Positions 1 through 10,253 of a stretch of DNA of 64,000 bases are shown here, in pieces (positions within the stretch are counted from its first letter, which is position 1; each line of letters begins with the position of its first letter). The DNA is from Cheiracanthium punctorium (lineage: Eukaryota > Arthropoda > Arachnida > Araneae > Cheiracanthiidae): positions 372,001 to 436,000 of the forward strand of contig JAWZYV010018300.1 of the NCBI GenBank assembly GCA_038373885.1, read 5' to 3'. The translations under genes were made by a program, and so were the position numbers. Below the pieces are notes generated by a model. It saw only the letters and a program-made list of their open reading frames with translations, was not told where the DNA came from and made no database searches.

Positions 1-681
1 GCAGTATGCACGAACATCATGTCAAATTACCCGAGAACTTTAGTTCAAAATTCCATTTTTAAATTAATTTTGCGTTTTTGAGGCGATAAAATATATGCAG
101 TCTAGCTTAAAAAATGAAATTGAATAATTAAAGTTCATAAAAAATAAATAGAAATCCATTTAGCAATACTTTATTTTTCATAAATTAATAAAACGTTTAA
201 CAAAGAATCTATTTAAATGCTGAGCGTAGCCTAAGAGCGTAGCGCAAAACGCAGTCATCCAATTTTGTGACTTTTGTTCACTCAATTCCCAGAGACCGCT
301 TTTGCATCTTGACCAAATTTGGCACAGTGACCACGGCATTAATTTGGCAGAGTGACCACGGCACAGATGCCACTGAAGGTCGATGGTAATGGAGAGACAT
401 GTCATTGAGGAATAATCATGATTTGTAATATTTGCTAACTCCTCCGAGGCAGCAAGAAGATTATGATTATAAATACATATAGTTTCGAACAGAACCAGAG
501 ACTGATTATCGAAGCTTGTGTAAAATTTCCATGAATAAGTATGTTCATTCATATATTCATCAGTTAGTTCTGGTTGACGATAGGTCTAAACAAAACGCAT
601 TGCTTATACTGCGTGCTTGAAAAATAATCTCATGCGAAAACCGCTTCACAGTTTTATAATTTCTGCCTGATATTCCAATTG
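1..681. other. AT-rich non-coding DNA with a small direct duplication
   Basis: No coding region is supported here; the open frames are short and lack recognisable composition. The one local structure is a roughly 24-bp direct duplication at about 317-364 (AATTTGGCAcAGTGACCACG followed by AATTTGGCAgAGTGACCACG). Confidence 0.5.
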
Positions 682-1179
682 TTAACCCTTTGAGGCGCAA
701 CTCTTTCCCAATGCTGAAAAAAGGGCAGCCGTTGCCATCGCTCGACTTAACTACCAGCAAGATGGCGGACGATCGAAACGTTCATCGCGTGCCACAGATC
801 TAGAGACCTTTTTTGACGACAGCTGGCTGTCGCACAGGTGTCTCTCGACTGGGCACGCGTATGAAGCGTTTCGATCGTCCGCCATCTTGCTGGTAGTTAA
901 GTTGAGCGATGGCAACGGCTGCCCTTTTTTCAGCATTGGGCAATCTTTCCAGCTGTTCTCGCGTTCTTCCATTTTTCAGCAGATGTCAGTTCTGTTAAAA
1001 AGAATCGTGACCAATTTTTTTACGGGAAATGAACGTGCTAAAAAGTAAAGGATTCTGGTGGAGCTATGTCACCCGCAACTATTTTTATAGAAATCAAATC
1101 TATTCTTCGTGACAGGCAACAGTCAAAACGTCCGAGTTTGGTGATCCCAGAGCGGGATCACTGCGCCTTAAAGGGTTAA
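682..1179 (+). repeat. Family A piggyBac-like palindromic MITE, copy 1 (complete ends)
   Basis: The element is bounded by TTAA on both sides (682-685 and 1176-1179), the target site used by piggyBac transposons. Its ends are CCCTTTGAGGCGCA on the left and TGCGCCTTAAAGGG on the right. Inside is a long imperfect palindrome whose arms carry CAGCAAGATGGCGGACGATC and its complement around the centre near 830-840. A unique segment of roughly 250 bp (about 940-1160) lies between the right arm and the right end, so this copy is asymmetric. A subterminal hairpin GTGATCCC-AGAGC-GGGATCAC sits at 1141-1162. It has no coding capacity and must have been moved in trans. Assignment to piggyBac rests on TTAA plus CCC ends. 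Confidence 0.75.
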
Positions 1180-1344
1180 GACTGATTGCGAAGGACGGTT
1201 GCTACCATTCTTGCTACGGAAAATTCCAATCATATATATCAGTTAGCCCTGTAGAAATTGCGTAAATTGTAGCGTGTTGAAGTAAATTGTTGCAATGTTA
1301 ACGGTACTACGTAATCGGAATTTTAATGAAAAAGTGCATCTGGC

Positions 1345-1567
1345 CGGTCCCCAGACCTCGATTACGATTTGGTCCCCAGCTCTCGATTTGGGGCGTTTGA
1401 AACATTTGGTAAGTCGTGATAATCCAAGAACTATGGCTGATCTTAAAGACAGCATTTCACAACTTGTTCATACACATTTCCCAGAACACACTGCGGTCAG
1501 GTGTGGAACACGCTTTCTGACGATTCCAGAGGGTAGGTGGCAAGGATGGCCATCCTGTTGAACCTCT
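1345..1567 (+). pseudogene. Mariner/IS630-type transposase C-terminal relic
   Basis: The plus-strand frame reads RLKHLVSRDNPRTMADLKDSI, which matches the region just after the catalytic third acid in a group of arthropod DDE transposases, usually written WGYLK-x-x-VYR-x-NPRT-x-x-x-LK-x-x-I. After about position 1480 the similarity continues in another frame (LRSGVEHAF, a stop, then RFQRVGGKDGH), corresponding to the usual C-terminal RF-x-x-C/V-x-x-x-GGHIEH tail. So this is a frameshifted remnant of roughly 70 residues with the catalytic core lost. No terminal inverted repeats were recognised. Family recognition is from memory of the pattern; the inactivated state is seen directly. Confidence 0.55.
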
Positions 1568-1800
1568 TTTGTCGTAATAATATTTGTGAACTATCATAAA
1601 TGTATGCTAAGTGTGTAATTCATTTGAAAAAAAAAAACGCCCCCGGTGGCGAGCATTTGAACTATTTCTTTTATTCCTTCAAATTCCCGTATCTTCATTG
1701 CCGTCATTCATACCCGTACCATGCCCTGCACAAAATTTCATGACTTTCTCCATAAAAGTTCCGTCTGGTAGAGTGTAGAGAACTTTAAAATTGGCGTCGA

Positions 1801-1878
1801 CCCTACTAGCAATTTTGCTCGGGCCACCACCGGCCGCACAGCCAGCCGATGACGGCCCGAGCAAAATTGCCAGTAGGG
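1801..1878. repeat. 78-bp palindrome P, copy 1
   Basis: A near-perfect inverted repeat of 78 bp: CCCTACTAGCAATTTTGCTC on the left is answered by GAGCAAAATTGCCAGTAGGG on the right around a GC-rich centre (CGGCCGCACAGCCAGCCG). A second copy of the same length lies at 32138-32215. Here the flanking dinucleotide is GA on both sides. It is too short to code and is best read as a foldback MITE. Confidence 0.7.
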
Positions 1879-1879
1879 G

Positions 1880-2709
1880 AGGACTTTAATTTCGGACAAC
1901 TTGCATCGAAAGACGCATTATTAAATCACACGCAGGAACGAAGTCCTTCACCATAGAATAAATGCCTGCGTAAAGCAATTCTGTTTGCCAAAGCAAACAG
2001 TGAAATCAAAACCCATCTTTTATTTTGAAAGCGCCTTTGTGGTGGAACATCTCACCGACGTGTACGCGCTGCTGCTCGTTAAGTTCAAAAGCCGATATTC
2101 GGAGCACGTCCAACAACGATAAATCCATTTTCACTCATTTATTTGATCAGTTTTAACGATCACCTGCCCCTTTTTCTCAATAATTGGAGAGACGTATCGG
2201 ACCTCAGCTCTCTTCTGAAACATTGTATCGGAAGTACACTTTTAGCAGTTGATAAAACGCTCACTCGCCTTTGCCAAGATATCCCCTCCGTCAATTAAGA
2301 TGATGCTTCCCGATAACTGTTTTTTCAAACTGCCGGGACAACGGAAAGGTCGTCTTTAAGGACTGGTCAGCCGTATCAAACGACCTTCGCTTCCCCCCCC
2401 CCCCCCCCCCGATCTCTCGATCGTCAGTTCGTACGATAAACTTTTTACGCGGGTGTACAGCACTCTTACAAGTTCTCTCCTTGTCAGACGGTAGCCATTC
2501 GGGGCTCAGACTTAATTGAAAGTGAAAAGTTGTTTTGTTGTCTGCGTGGCATTATGCTCCATGATGAGTTCCTTTTCGTGCATTTTACACGTTCGCTTTT
2601 TTATTCGAGTGAAAGTGCTTTTTTCAGCCCGACAGAGCTGGAGGAGGCGTACCAGATTTTGCCGACATGAAGTAGTTAGTGCAGCCAAACCCGCTTAGTG
2701 GAATACCGG
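1880..2709. other. Non-coding DNA, poly-C tract
   Basis: Mixed-composition sequence without a supported gene. A C homopolymer of about 18 lies at 2393-2410. A 60-codon plus-strand frame at 2516-2698 has no recognisable domain and was not accepted. Nothing else stands out. Confidence 0.4.
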
Positions 2710-3078
2710 TTAACCCTTTGAGGCGCAACCCTTTCCCAATGCTTGAAAAAAAAGGGCAGCCGTTGCCATCGCTCGACTTAACTACCAGCAAGATGGCGGA
2801 CGATCGAAACGTTCATCGCGTGACACAGATCTAGAGACCCTTTTTCGACGACAGCTGGCTGCGCCGCACAGCCAGCTGCGTCAAAAAAAGGTCTCTAGAT
2901 CTGTGGCACGCAATGAACGTTTCTAGCGTCCGCCATCTTGCTGGTAGTTAAGTTGAGCGATGGCAACGCCTGCCCTTTTTTCAGCATTGGGCAATCTGTC
3001 CAGCTGTTCTCGCGTTCTTCCATTTTTCAGAAGATGTTAGAGCTGTTAAAAAGAATCGTGACAATCTTTTTACGGGAA
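2710..3078 (+). repeat. Family A palindromic MITE, copy 2 (right end missing)
   Basis: It starts with TTAACCCTTTGAGGCGCA at 2710 and has both palindrome arms around the centre GCTGGCTGCGCCGCACAGCC near 2865. It then enters the same unique segment as copy 1 (AGCTGTTCTCGCGTTCTTCC) but breaks off at TTTACGGGAA. The right terminus and its TTAA are missing, so this copy is truncated. Confidence 0.7.
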
Positions 3079-3476
3079 GACCTTCCTCAAGACTATCTTC
3101 ACAATTGAGCCGCTTGTTTGAAAAACCCCACTAGTAGGGATGTAAAATTTCCCGAAATTTTGTAATTATGGGGGGAAAATTCAATTTTTAAGGAAAAATT
3201 TGTCTTTCAAAAATAAAATTTTTGCTTGTAGTTATATTTTGATAGAAAATATAAAGTGATAAACATTTCAAAATTTTTTTGCTATTAAGTGTTTTATTTT
3301 TTATTTTTATTTTACTTAACATGAAAATATAGATATACATGAGTATACATAGCTTTAACTATTAAAAATTTAGTATTTCTGTTTCAGATTTACCAGTAGC
3401 TTTTCTGGTTCAAAACAGTATTAGTCTATTGAAATAGTCATTCAACCATGCATTTTGGGCATGTGAAATATATATA
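3079..3476. other. AT-rich spacer before the Tc1 element
   Basis: Very AT-rich sequence with no open frame of note. It ends at the TA dinucleotide (3475-3476) that serves as the left target site of the neighbouring Tc1 element. Confidence 0.4.
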
Positions 3477-4981
3477 CACTCATGTCCATAAATTAAGGAT
3501 AATTCAGAATCACACAGAAATTGATCTCTAAAATAAAAATTTCTCCTGTGGAATGATCACACACATCTTGAAGAAGAATATGCAAATTACAGGAAACCAC
3601 CAGATGGCGTGGATGGTACATCACAATGACGAGAGTGTAAGAGAGGGGTATATAAGGAATGGTGGCAAAGAAGTAAAATTGTTCACAAGCGCTGTGAAAG
3701 CCTTTCAGTGCAAAAACCGCATAGTTATGGCACAAAGGAGGCATTTGGATGATGTTTTACGTGGCAGAATTATCGGACGACTGGAATGTGGACGTACCCA
3801 GCTGGAAGTATCCGAGGAACTTGGAATCGCCCAGAGTGTCATCTCCAGGCTTTGGCAACGATTCCAAGATGATGGTAATGTGAGTAGACGTTACAGCACA
3901 GGTCGCCCCCGAGTTACAACGCCGAATGAGGACCGCTATTTGGCAGTTACTGCCAAAAGAAACAGACGGAGTACAGCATCAGACCTGTCTCGTCAGCTCT
4001 CTTCAGCTACCGGTACGACAGTTTCAAGGCAGACCGTGTACAGACGCTAAGGGCACATTGGTCTATATGCTCGTAGGCCTGTCAGATGTGTTCCACTTAC
4101 CGCAACTCACTGTCGCCTGCGATTAACCTGGAGTAGAGAGCATGCATTATGGACACCGCAACAGTGGTCTTGTGTGATGTTTTCCGACGAGTCCCGGTTT
4201 AGTTTGGAGTCTGATTCTCGCCGGACATTCATCTGGAGAGCGCCAGGTACCCGTTACCACCAAGAGAACACCATTGAAAGACACCGTTACGGTGGTGCAG
4301 GATGGCTCGTTTGGGGAGGAATTATTCTTGGTTCCAGAACTGACCTGCATGTTCAGAGTGTAACGATGACAGGCCACATCTATCGGGATGTCATTCTGGA
4401 ACAACATGTACGTTTGTTTCGGGGCGCCATGGGTGCTGCATTTGTGTTTATGGATGACAACGCCCGTCCTCACCGTGCAAACATTGTAGACGAATGCCTT
4501 CAATAGGAGGATATCACCCGTATGCATTGGCCAGCATACTCACCCGACATGAATCCAATAGAGCATGTGTGGGATATGCTTGGCCGACGAATTGCAGCCC
4601 GTCAACCACCTCCCACCTGTCTACCGGAACGTCGGAGTGCATTGCTTGATGAGTGGTGTAATATTCCCCAAGATCAGATTGATCATTTGCTACTCAGCAT
4701 GCCTAGGCGTTGTCAGGCCTGTATTGCATCGTCCGGGAGACATACTCCGTATTAACCATCCTACTAACCATGTTATACTGTTTTTTGTAAATAGGTTCTT
4801 TTTTTAAATTTGGTCAAGGGAGTAAAACTTGCAATTTTTATTAATTATGTCAAACATATAGCATCTTTTTTGCTCTTTACTTTTTGTTTAATAAATAGAC
4901 TTTACAAATAAGTCAAATTTGTTTTGATTCTTTCTCTTTCTTTGCCTGAACTTCATTATCCTTAATTCATGGACATGAGTG
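3477..4981 (+). mobile_element. Tc1-like DNA transposon, complete ends, 1505 bp
   Basis: The element is flanked by TA on both sides (3475-3476 and 4982-4983), the target duplication of Tc1/mariner elements. Its 26-bp terminal inverted repeats start CACTCATGTCCATAAATTAA; the right copy (4956-4981) differs from the left (3477-3502) at a single base. It carries one transposase reading frame at 3727-4755. The near-identical ends and the absence of frameshifts suggest a fairly recent insertion, but the transposase has two nonsense codons, so this copy is not autonomous. Confidence 0.9.
3727..4755 (+). pseudogene. Tc1 transposase (DD34E) with two in-frame stops
   Basis: Transposase for cut-and-paste movement of the surrounding element. 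The frame opens at MAQRRHLDDVLRGRIIGRL and spans 342 codons plus stop, the usual Tc1 length. Residues 1-110 hold the paired-like helix-turn-helix DNA-binding region (GRTQLEVSEELGIAQSVISR, then GRPR). The catalytic triad is visible: D in FSDESRF, D in FMDDNARPH, and E in SPDMNPIEHVWD, with 34 residues between the last two. The stops are TAA at 4048-4050 and TAG at 4504-4506, both in the same frame as the rest, with no indels. Upstream in-frame residues from 3553 are probably 5' untranslated sequence; the ATG at 3727 fits known Tc1 starts best. Confidence 0.9.
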
Positions 4982-4983
4982 TA

Positions 4984-6590
4984 TTTGTTCTGGTATGAGA
5001 AGGTTAACAAAAGTTTAAAACTCAGCTTTCGGGAACTTCAACAATTAAGAGGTTACCAATAATAATGATAATAATAAGTGAGAATTTCAGAGATAAAAAC
5101 TGTTATCATTAAAAGCTATTTTGCTAGTAATCTTAGAAAAAAATTTATCATAACTTTTCATGGAGCACTTTGAAACAACAGCAAAAAACCAACTTATGTT
5201 TTATTGTTATTTTACCAGTTAGTTTCATTATTACGTACAATTTTATTTTAGCAATATAATTAGTTGTAATAAAAATAAAATGTAAGAGTTATAAAAATAA
5301 TAAGAAACGATTAATTCTTCTTAATTAAAAGTTACGTTACTATTCAATCAATATTACTACATTTCGAAAGCAAATTTCAATTCTATTATAAATTCTATCA
5401 TCTACCAACACAATCATTATTTGAGTATATAAATGATACCGATTTTACGAATAAAAAATATTATTGTTGCATTATTTAAAAAATAATTTAATTAAAATAA
5501 TTTGAAATGTTTACAAAATAATGTAACATTTCAAAACATTACTTTTTCTTTTCTTAAAATATATTTTTTAAATTTTTTTAATTAATTAATTTTATTTTTT
5601 TACAAAATATATATTTTATACAAACATTTACATTCTGAGCTGTGCTAAAATTTTTGATCTAAACAGTATTTTTAATTACGTTTAAATTTTTTAAAAGTGA
5701 AATTTTATTTTTATGAGTCTTACGTAAAACTAACGAAAAATATGTAAATGGTCTTGAAAAATTTTTCAAGTACAATGCAACAGTACAAAGAATTACTTTA
5801 TATTACTTAGTTTTGAACAGTATCTCGATAGCAAAAAGAATTGTTGTTTCTAATTGTTGTTCTAGCTTACTTCGGTGTATAGCACAGATCGCAAAAAAGA
5901 CGTTCTAAATATTTTGAAGTGCCTCAAACGATGAGTTTATTTGTTCTTGAAGTTTATTTGTACTTGTAAACCCTTGAAGGAAAATATTCCAATTTAACTC
6001 TTTAAATTAGCACCCACTGTAAGGTATCGGCATGAATGAATGAATCTATTCAAATTAATCGATTATTAAATCCATTTGAAAGAAATCGATTTTGAAAAAT
6101 CAATTCGAACGCTCAGCACGTAGCATTTGAATGTTCAAATAGTGAAACGATTAATTGCCAATGCAGTTTGTAAAGTGAAACGATTACCGAGTTTACTCGA
6201 GTAACTTTTTTTGCCAGCTTTTAATTGTGAAAGTCTAGGTGCGGCTATTATGCGGGGATATTTACTACAAGATTATATTGTATACTGGTATAAAAAAAAA
6301 ATAGATTATAATGAATGTGGAAATTTCCAAATGTTTCCAGATCATGTTTTGTTTTATTAAATAGTCTTTTCGTCAGTTGTGCACACACAAAAAAGGGGAA
6401 TTTTTGGAGCCATGGAGAGACCATTAAGAATGTCAGTGAGAGTGACAGAACAGATGAATCCATTATGAGAACCAGCTCTGGGAAGAATGCGTATAATTTT
6501 CTATTTTTTAGATGAAAGTGAAATACGCGACTGCGAATGTTATGCAATCGCGACTATTACGCGAATAAACACGATAATCGCGATTAATGG
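4984..6590. other. AT-rich non-coding DNA with a diverged flank repeat
   Basis: Extremely AT-rich with no supportable gene. At about 6040-6120 is a segment (AATCGATTATTAAATCC, then AATCGATTTTGAAAAATCA) that reappears in the same orientation at about 7262-7335. The two therefore flank the minisatellite that follows, like diverged ends of one dispersed repeat. Confidence 0.5.
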
Positions 6591-6596
6591 CGAATA

Positions 6597-7250
6597 CATT
6601 GTGAATAGTGAAACGATTAATCGCGAATACTATTCGAGTAGTGAAACTATTAATCGCGAATACAATCCGAATAGTGGAACGATTAATGCCAATACTATTC
6701 GAATGGTGAAACGATTAATGGCGAATACAATCCGAATAGTGAAATGATTAATCGCGAGTACAATCCGAACAGTGAAGCGATTAATCGCGAATACAATCCG
6801 AATAGTGAAATGATTAATCGCGAATACAAATCGAGTAGTGAAACTATTAATAGAAAATACAGTCCGAATAGTGAAATGATTAATCGCAAATACTATTCGA
6901 ATAGTGAAACGATTAATCGCGAATACAATCCGAATAGTAAAACGATTAATCGCGAAAACAATCCGAATAGTGAAACGATAAATGAAGAATACTATTGGAA
7001 TGGAGAAACGGTTAATCGCAAATACAATCCGAATAGTGAAACGATTACTCGCGAATACAATTCGAATATTGAAACGGTTAATCGCAAATATAGCTCGAGT
7101 AGAGAAACTATTAATCGCGAATATTATCCGAATAGTAAAACGATCAATCGCGAATATAATCCGAATAGTGAAACGATTAATCGCGAATACAACCCGAATT
7201 GGTGGAACGATTAATCGTGTTTAATCACGAATACTATTCGAATAGTGAAA
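6597..7250. repeat. 33-bp minisatellite array
   Basis: About 19 imperfect units of 33 bp with the core GAATAGTGAAACGATTAATC followed by GCGAATACAATCC. Because 33 is a multiple of three, the array is open in several frames on both strands, giving repeats such as INREYNPNSET on plus and LIISLFGLYSR on minus. Those translations are judged to be by-products: no start context, splice signal or domain supports a protein. Divergence between units is mostly point change. Confidence 0.85.
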
Positions 7251-7347
7251 TCGCAAATATTCATTATTCGATTAACCGATTATTGATGTTATTCGAAATC
7301 GGTTCATCGATTTTGAAAATCATTCGAATGCCACTTCACTCAATGGC

Positions 7348-7348
<1 letters not shown>

Positions 7349-7378
<30 letters not shown>
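7349..7378. repeat. Poly-A tract
   Basis: A run of about 28 A residues just after the minisatellite flank repeat. A similar A tract lies at about 7749-7774. Either could be a retroposon tail, but no element body was recognised next to them. Confidence 0.6.
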
Positions 7379-7381
<3 letters not shown>

Positions 7382-7424
7382 CTCCTTACGTTTCGCCCAT
7401 TCGTAAAAAAGAAAAAAAGAGAAT

Positions 7425-7745
7425 GATTTTCCCGCCAAACTTATTTTCCGGCCATCTGAATCTAGTCAGCGACTGTTGTGGAGTGGTGAAGAACGCCTTG
7501 ATTAATTAGCGTAGAAGTAGGCTGTAAGATAAATGGAAGAGATCCCATAAACACGGAGGCCGAACGGACATTTTTAGAGTCCCGACTCTAGTACGTTCCA
7601 GCTGGCCTATTGACTGGCTGCTATTAAATGCGTAAATATTTACGCAGCGTGGACTATTTGAGACTGAAACGCTAATTACAAGCAGACAAGGCGGCGCTCC
7701 GTTTTCAAAGAGTCGATGAAAGCCGGGAAATAGGCTGCTAAGAGG
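7425..7745. other. Unique, balanced-GC island with AT-core motifs
   Basis: About 320 bp, less AT-rich than its surroundings and not matching any repeat family seen in this window. It contains homeodomain-type cores (TTGATTAATTAGCG, GCTAATTAC) and a short palindrome TGCGTAAATATTTACGCA at about 7629-7646. It could be regulatory DNA inside the presumed intron, but this is weak inference from composition and motif clustering. Confidence 0.25.
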
Positions 7746-7799
7746 TTGGAAAAAAAAAAAAAAAAAAAAAAAAACGGAAGGAAATGAGCATAAGGGCAG

Positions 7800-8960
7800 G
7801 GAAAATGGCGATTCAGTTCAATTCAGTTTCGGTAAAACGTGAAAAAGTCTGCTTGAATGTAATAGAATTAGTATACCTGAGTTTTTAACATCTTCCAAGA
7901 TGAAAAGCGTTTGCGATTTCAACTTGTCAATTTCTCAGTCCGAGTGTCTTTCCACGATTTTATCGTATTAGCATGTTTCCTTAAAGAGAATTTTGCTGCA
8001 AGTGATGGAGCAACATTTCTTTTTACTAGTATTATGGCGTATGCTTGGCAAAATGTTTGCGAAATTAAAAACTGGAGTGTCATAGGTACCTTTGAGCGAT
8101 GAAAATCACAAGGAAAATTGACCCTAACTTCATTTGCAATAGCTCTACAAATAACAATTCTCTGAACTTGCAATTTTTACCAGGCATTTAGAAAGCTTTT
8201 ATTAGCCTTTTACACAGCTGTTTTAATGGTTCTACATTAAATTACATTTTTTATGACTAAAAATATTCGAGCTCATTGTTTGCCTGCTTATAGTCTTGCG
8301 CGCAGCATTTCTTAAATATATGTATCACAGTAATTTAAAAATTTCTTTACATATAGAAAAATATCCTTTAATTAAAATGGCGAGAAATAATTTTGTTGGG
8401 ATACATGTAACGTTATAATTTTTGCATTTATTTACATACTTATGCAAATGATTGTTATAAAAATCGCAATCATTCTTTTTATTTTATTATTTTTTTATTT
8501 TTTAAGAAAAGATGTATCAGCAAAAATATTTTTCGTTATTTTAATAATAAGCTATTTTCCTAAGCTATCTGTAACAATTTTTAAGTTAATGTGATACAGA
8601 TATTTTATGAAATGCTGCGCCCAAAGCTATAGAGAAGCAAAAAAAAATAATCTCGAATACTTTAAGTTATAAAAAATTTAATTTAGTATGTAGAACTATT
8701 TCAAGAGCTGTTAAAAGATAATAAAAGCTTTCTAAATCACTGGTTGAAGTTGCATGCTTTAAAAATTATCACATTTGGAGCTATGACAAATAAAGTGAGG
8801 GCCTTTCTTTGTCGATATTTTCATTGCTCAAGGGTACCTGACCCCTAAGCTATCGAGAAAGCCTCACTGGAACTTCATGGGTCTCGAACTAGAAATTGGT
8901 CTACAGAAGAGTTTTGGAAAGATTTCAACCCATCCAATAATCTACCACTTCTTAATTTCA
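7800..8960. other. AT-rich non-coding DNA
   Basis: No gene, inverted-repeat element or tandem array was recognised. Short overlapping open frames on both strands at about 7911-8173 are not supported by any domain or splice signal. Confidence 0.4.
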
Positions 8961-8969
8961 TATAAACTT

Positions 8970-9135
8970 AACTGTAAAATTTGGTCTCTATTTGGGCGGG
9001 TATGGATGTCTCTAAAATACGCTGTAAACAGTGTCTGCCCATAAACTTCAATGTATTGAAAGTCTTTTGGGTATGTCCCTGTCCATAAATTGCAATCAAA
9101 AATAGAACTGGACACCTACACGTTACAACAGCTCT
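8970..9135 (-). repeat. Dispersed repeat C, minus-strand copy
   Basis: Read on the minus strand this segment contains GGACAGGGACATACCCAAAAG followed by a short spacer and CATTGAAGTTTATGGGCAGA. This lines up with three plus-strand units between 29640 and 30560 (AGGGCCAtCCAAAAGa, then CTATGGGCAGA). The family is not identified and the limits are approximate. Confidence 0.5.
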
Positions 9136-9375
9136 AAATACGGAATTTCAGCATTCTAAGGCTACTCGTTTTCGAGCTATGCCAGATACATACGTACGTG
9201 CAAATGTCATACGGAAGCATGTCGAAATGGATTGCACATACATACGTACATTCATATATACGTCACGCCGAAACTTTTAAAAAATAAAAAAAAATCTGGA
9301 GTGACTCCACTCGACTTTCCGAACACTTACGATTCAGATCATGACCAAGCATTTAAATAAATTTTAATCGATGAA

Positions 9376-9785
9376 TCATTCAAATATATATACCAAATTG
9401 AAGCTCAATCGAATGCACCGTTTAAACGCTAGCGCACTTTCAAGAATTTCGTCCCATAGGCGGTAATGTAAAAGAAATCTTTGTCGTAGCCCTGTAGAAA
9501 AACAATAAGTCCTATACACACCAAAATCAACACAGGTCTTGCGACGGTGGTTTATAATATATATACCCAATTTGAGCTCAATCGAATGTACCGTTTAAAC
9601 GCTAGCGCATTTTCCAGAATTTTCCCCCATAGGCCATTATGTAAAAGAAATTTTTGTCGTAGCCCTGTAGAAACACTATAAGTCCTATACACACCAAAAT
9701 CAATGCAGGTCTTGCGACGGTGGTTTATAACATATATACCCAATTTGAGCTCAATCGCATGCCCCGTTCAGGAGCTATCGTGTTC
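9376..9785. repeat. 176-bp tandem repeat, two full units and a third start
   Basis: Two units with period about 176 bp share CAATTTGAGCTCAATCGAAT, ACCGTTTAAACGCTAGCGC, TAGCCCTGTAGAAA and GTCTTGCGACGGTGGTTTAT. A third begins at about 9735 and breaks off. Minus-strand frames in both units read MGI(Y)xINHRRKTCxDFGVYRT, which only reflects the repeat. A diverged relative lies at 22400-22640. Confidence 0.75.
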
Positions 9786-9786
9786 A

Positions 9787-9852
9787 CTCACATACACACA
9801 AACACACATACACACACACACACACACACATACACACATACATACATACATC
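9787..9852. repeat. (CA)n / (CATA)n microsatellite
   Basis: A dinucleotide CA run grading into CATA units, directly after the broken third unit of the 176-bp repeat. Confidence 0.9.
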
Positions 9853-10253
9853 TCGTAAAAATAGCATAAATGAATTCAGAAGACCTCAAAACGTGTAAAT
9901 ACACCAAAATCTCGAATTCGAATTTTTTCATGATTACAATACTTTCCTTACATGGTACATGTTCGGAAAGTAATAAGCAATGGATAAATTATCCTGCGCA
10001 ACATTCTTGCGCCAGAGGTGTGTCAGTTGTGTCCTCGGCTATTTCACTTATTTTAGGTAGCAGTATGCCCATAATGTAAATCACGGTGAAAGTGCCAAGA
10101 TGATCATTAATAGCGACTAGGTAAGTATGTTGGCGACATCTTTCCTGTTTGAAAAATGTCCACTTGAGCCGGGATGTATTATCTAGGGGCTCTAGTCGAA
10201 AAGGATGTAAGTATGGGTTCAAATGAATATACCCATCCAAATCTAGCAATTGC

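Noticed and set aside
2393..2410. Poly-C tract as a regulatory G-quadruplex
   Set aside because: A plain homopolymer with nothing else around it; no evidence for function.
6487..7224. Repeat protein of INREYNPNSET units
   Set aside because: The period of 33 bp keeps frames open on both strands; no start, splice or domain support, so it is a minisatellite.
6597..7250. CRISPR-like array
   Set aside because: Units are contiguous without spacers and the context is eukaryotic.
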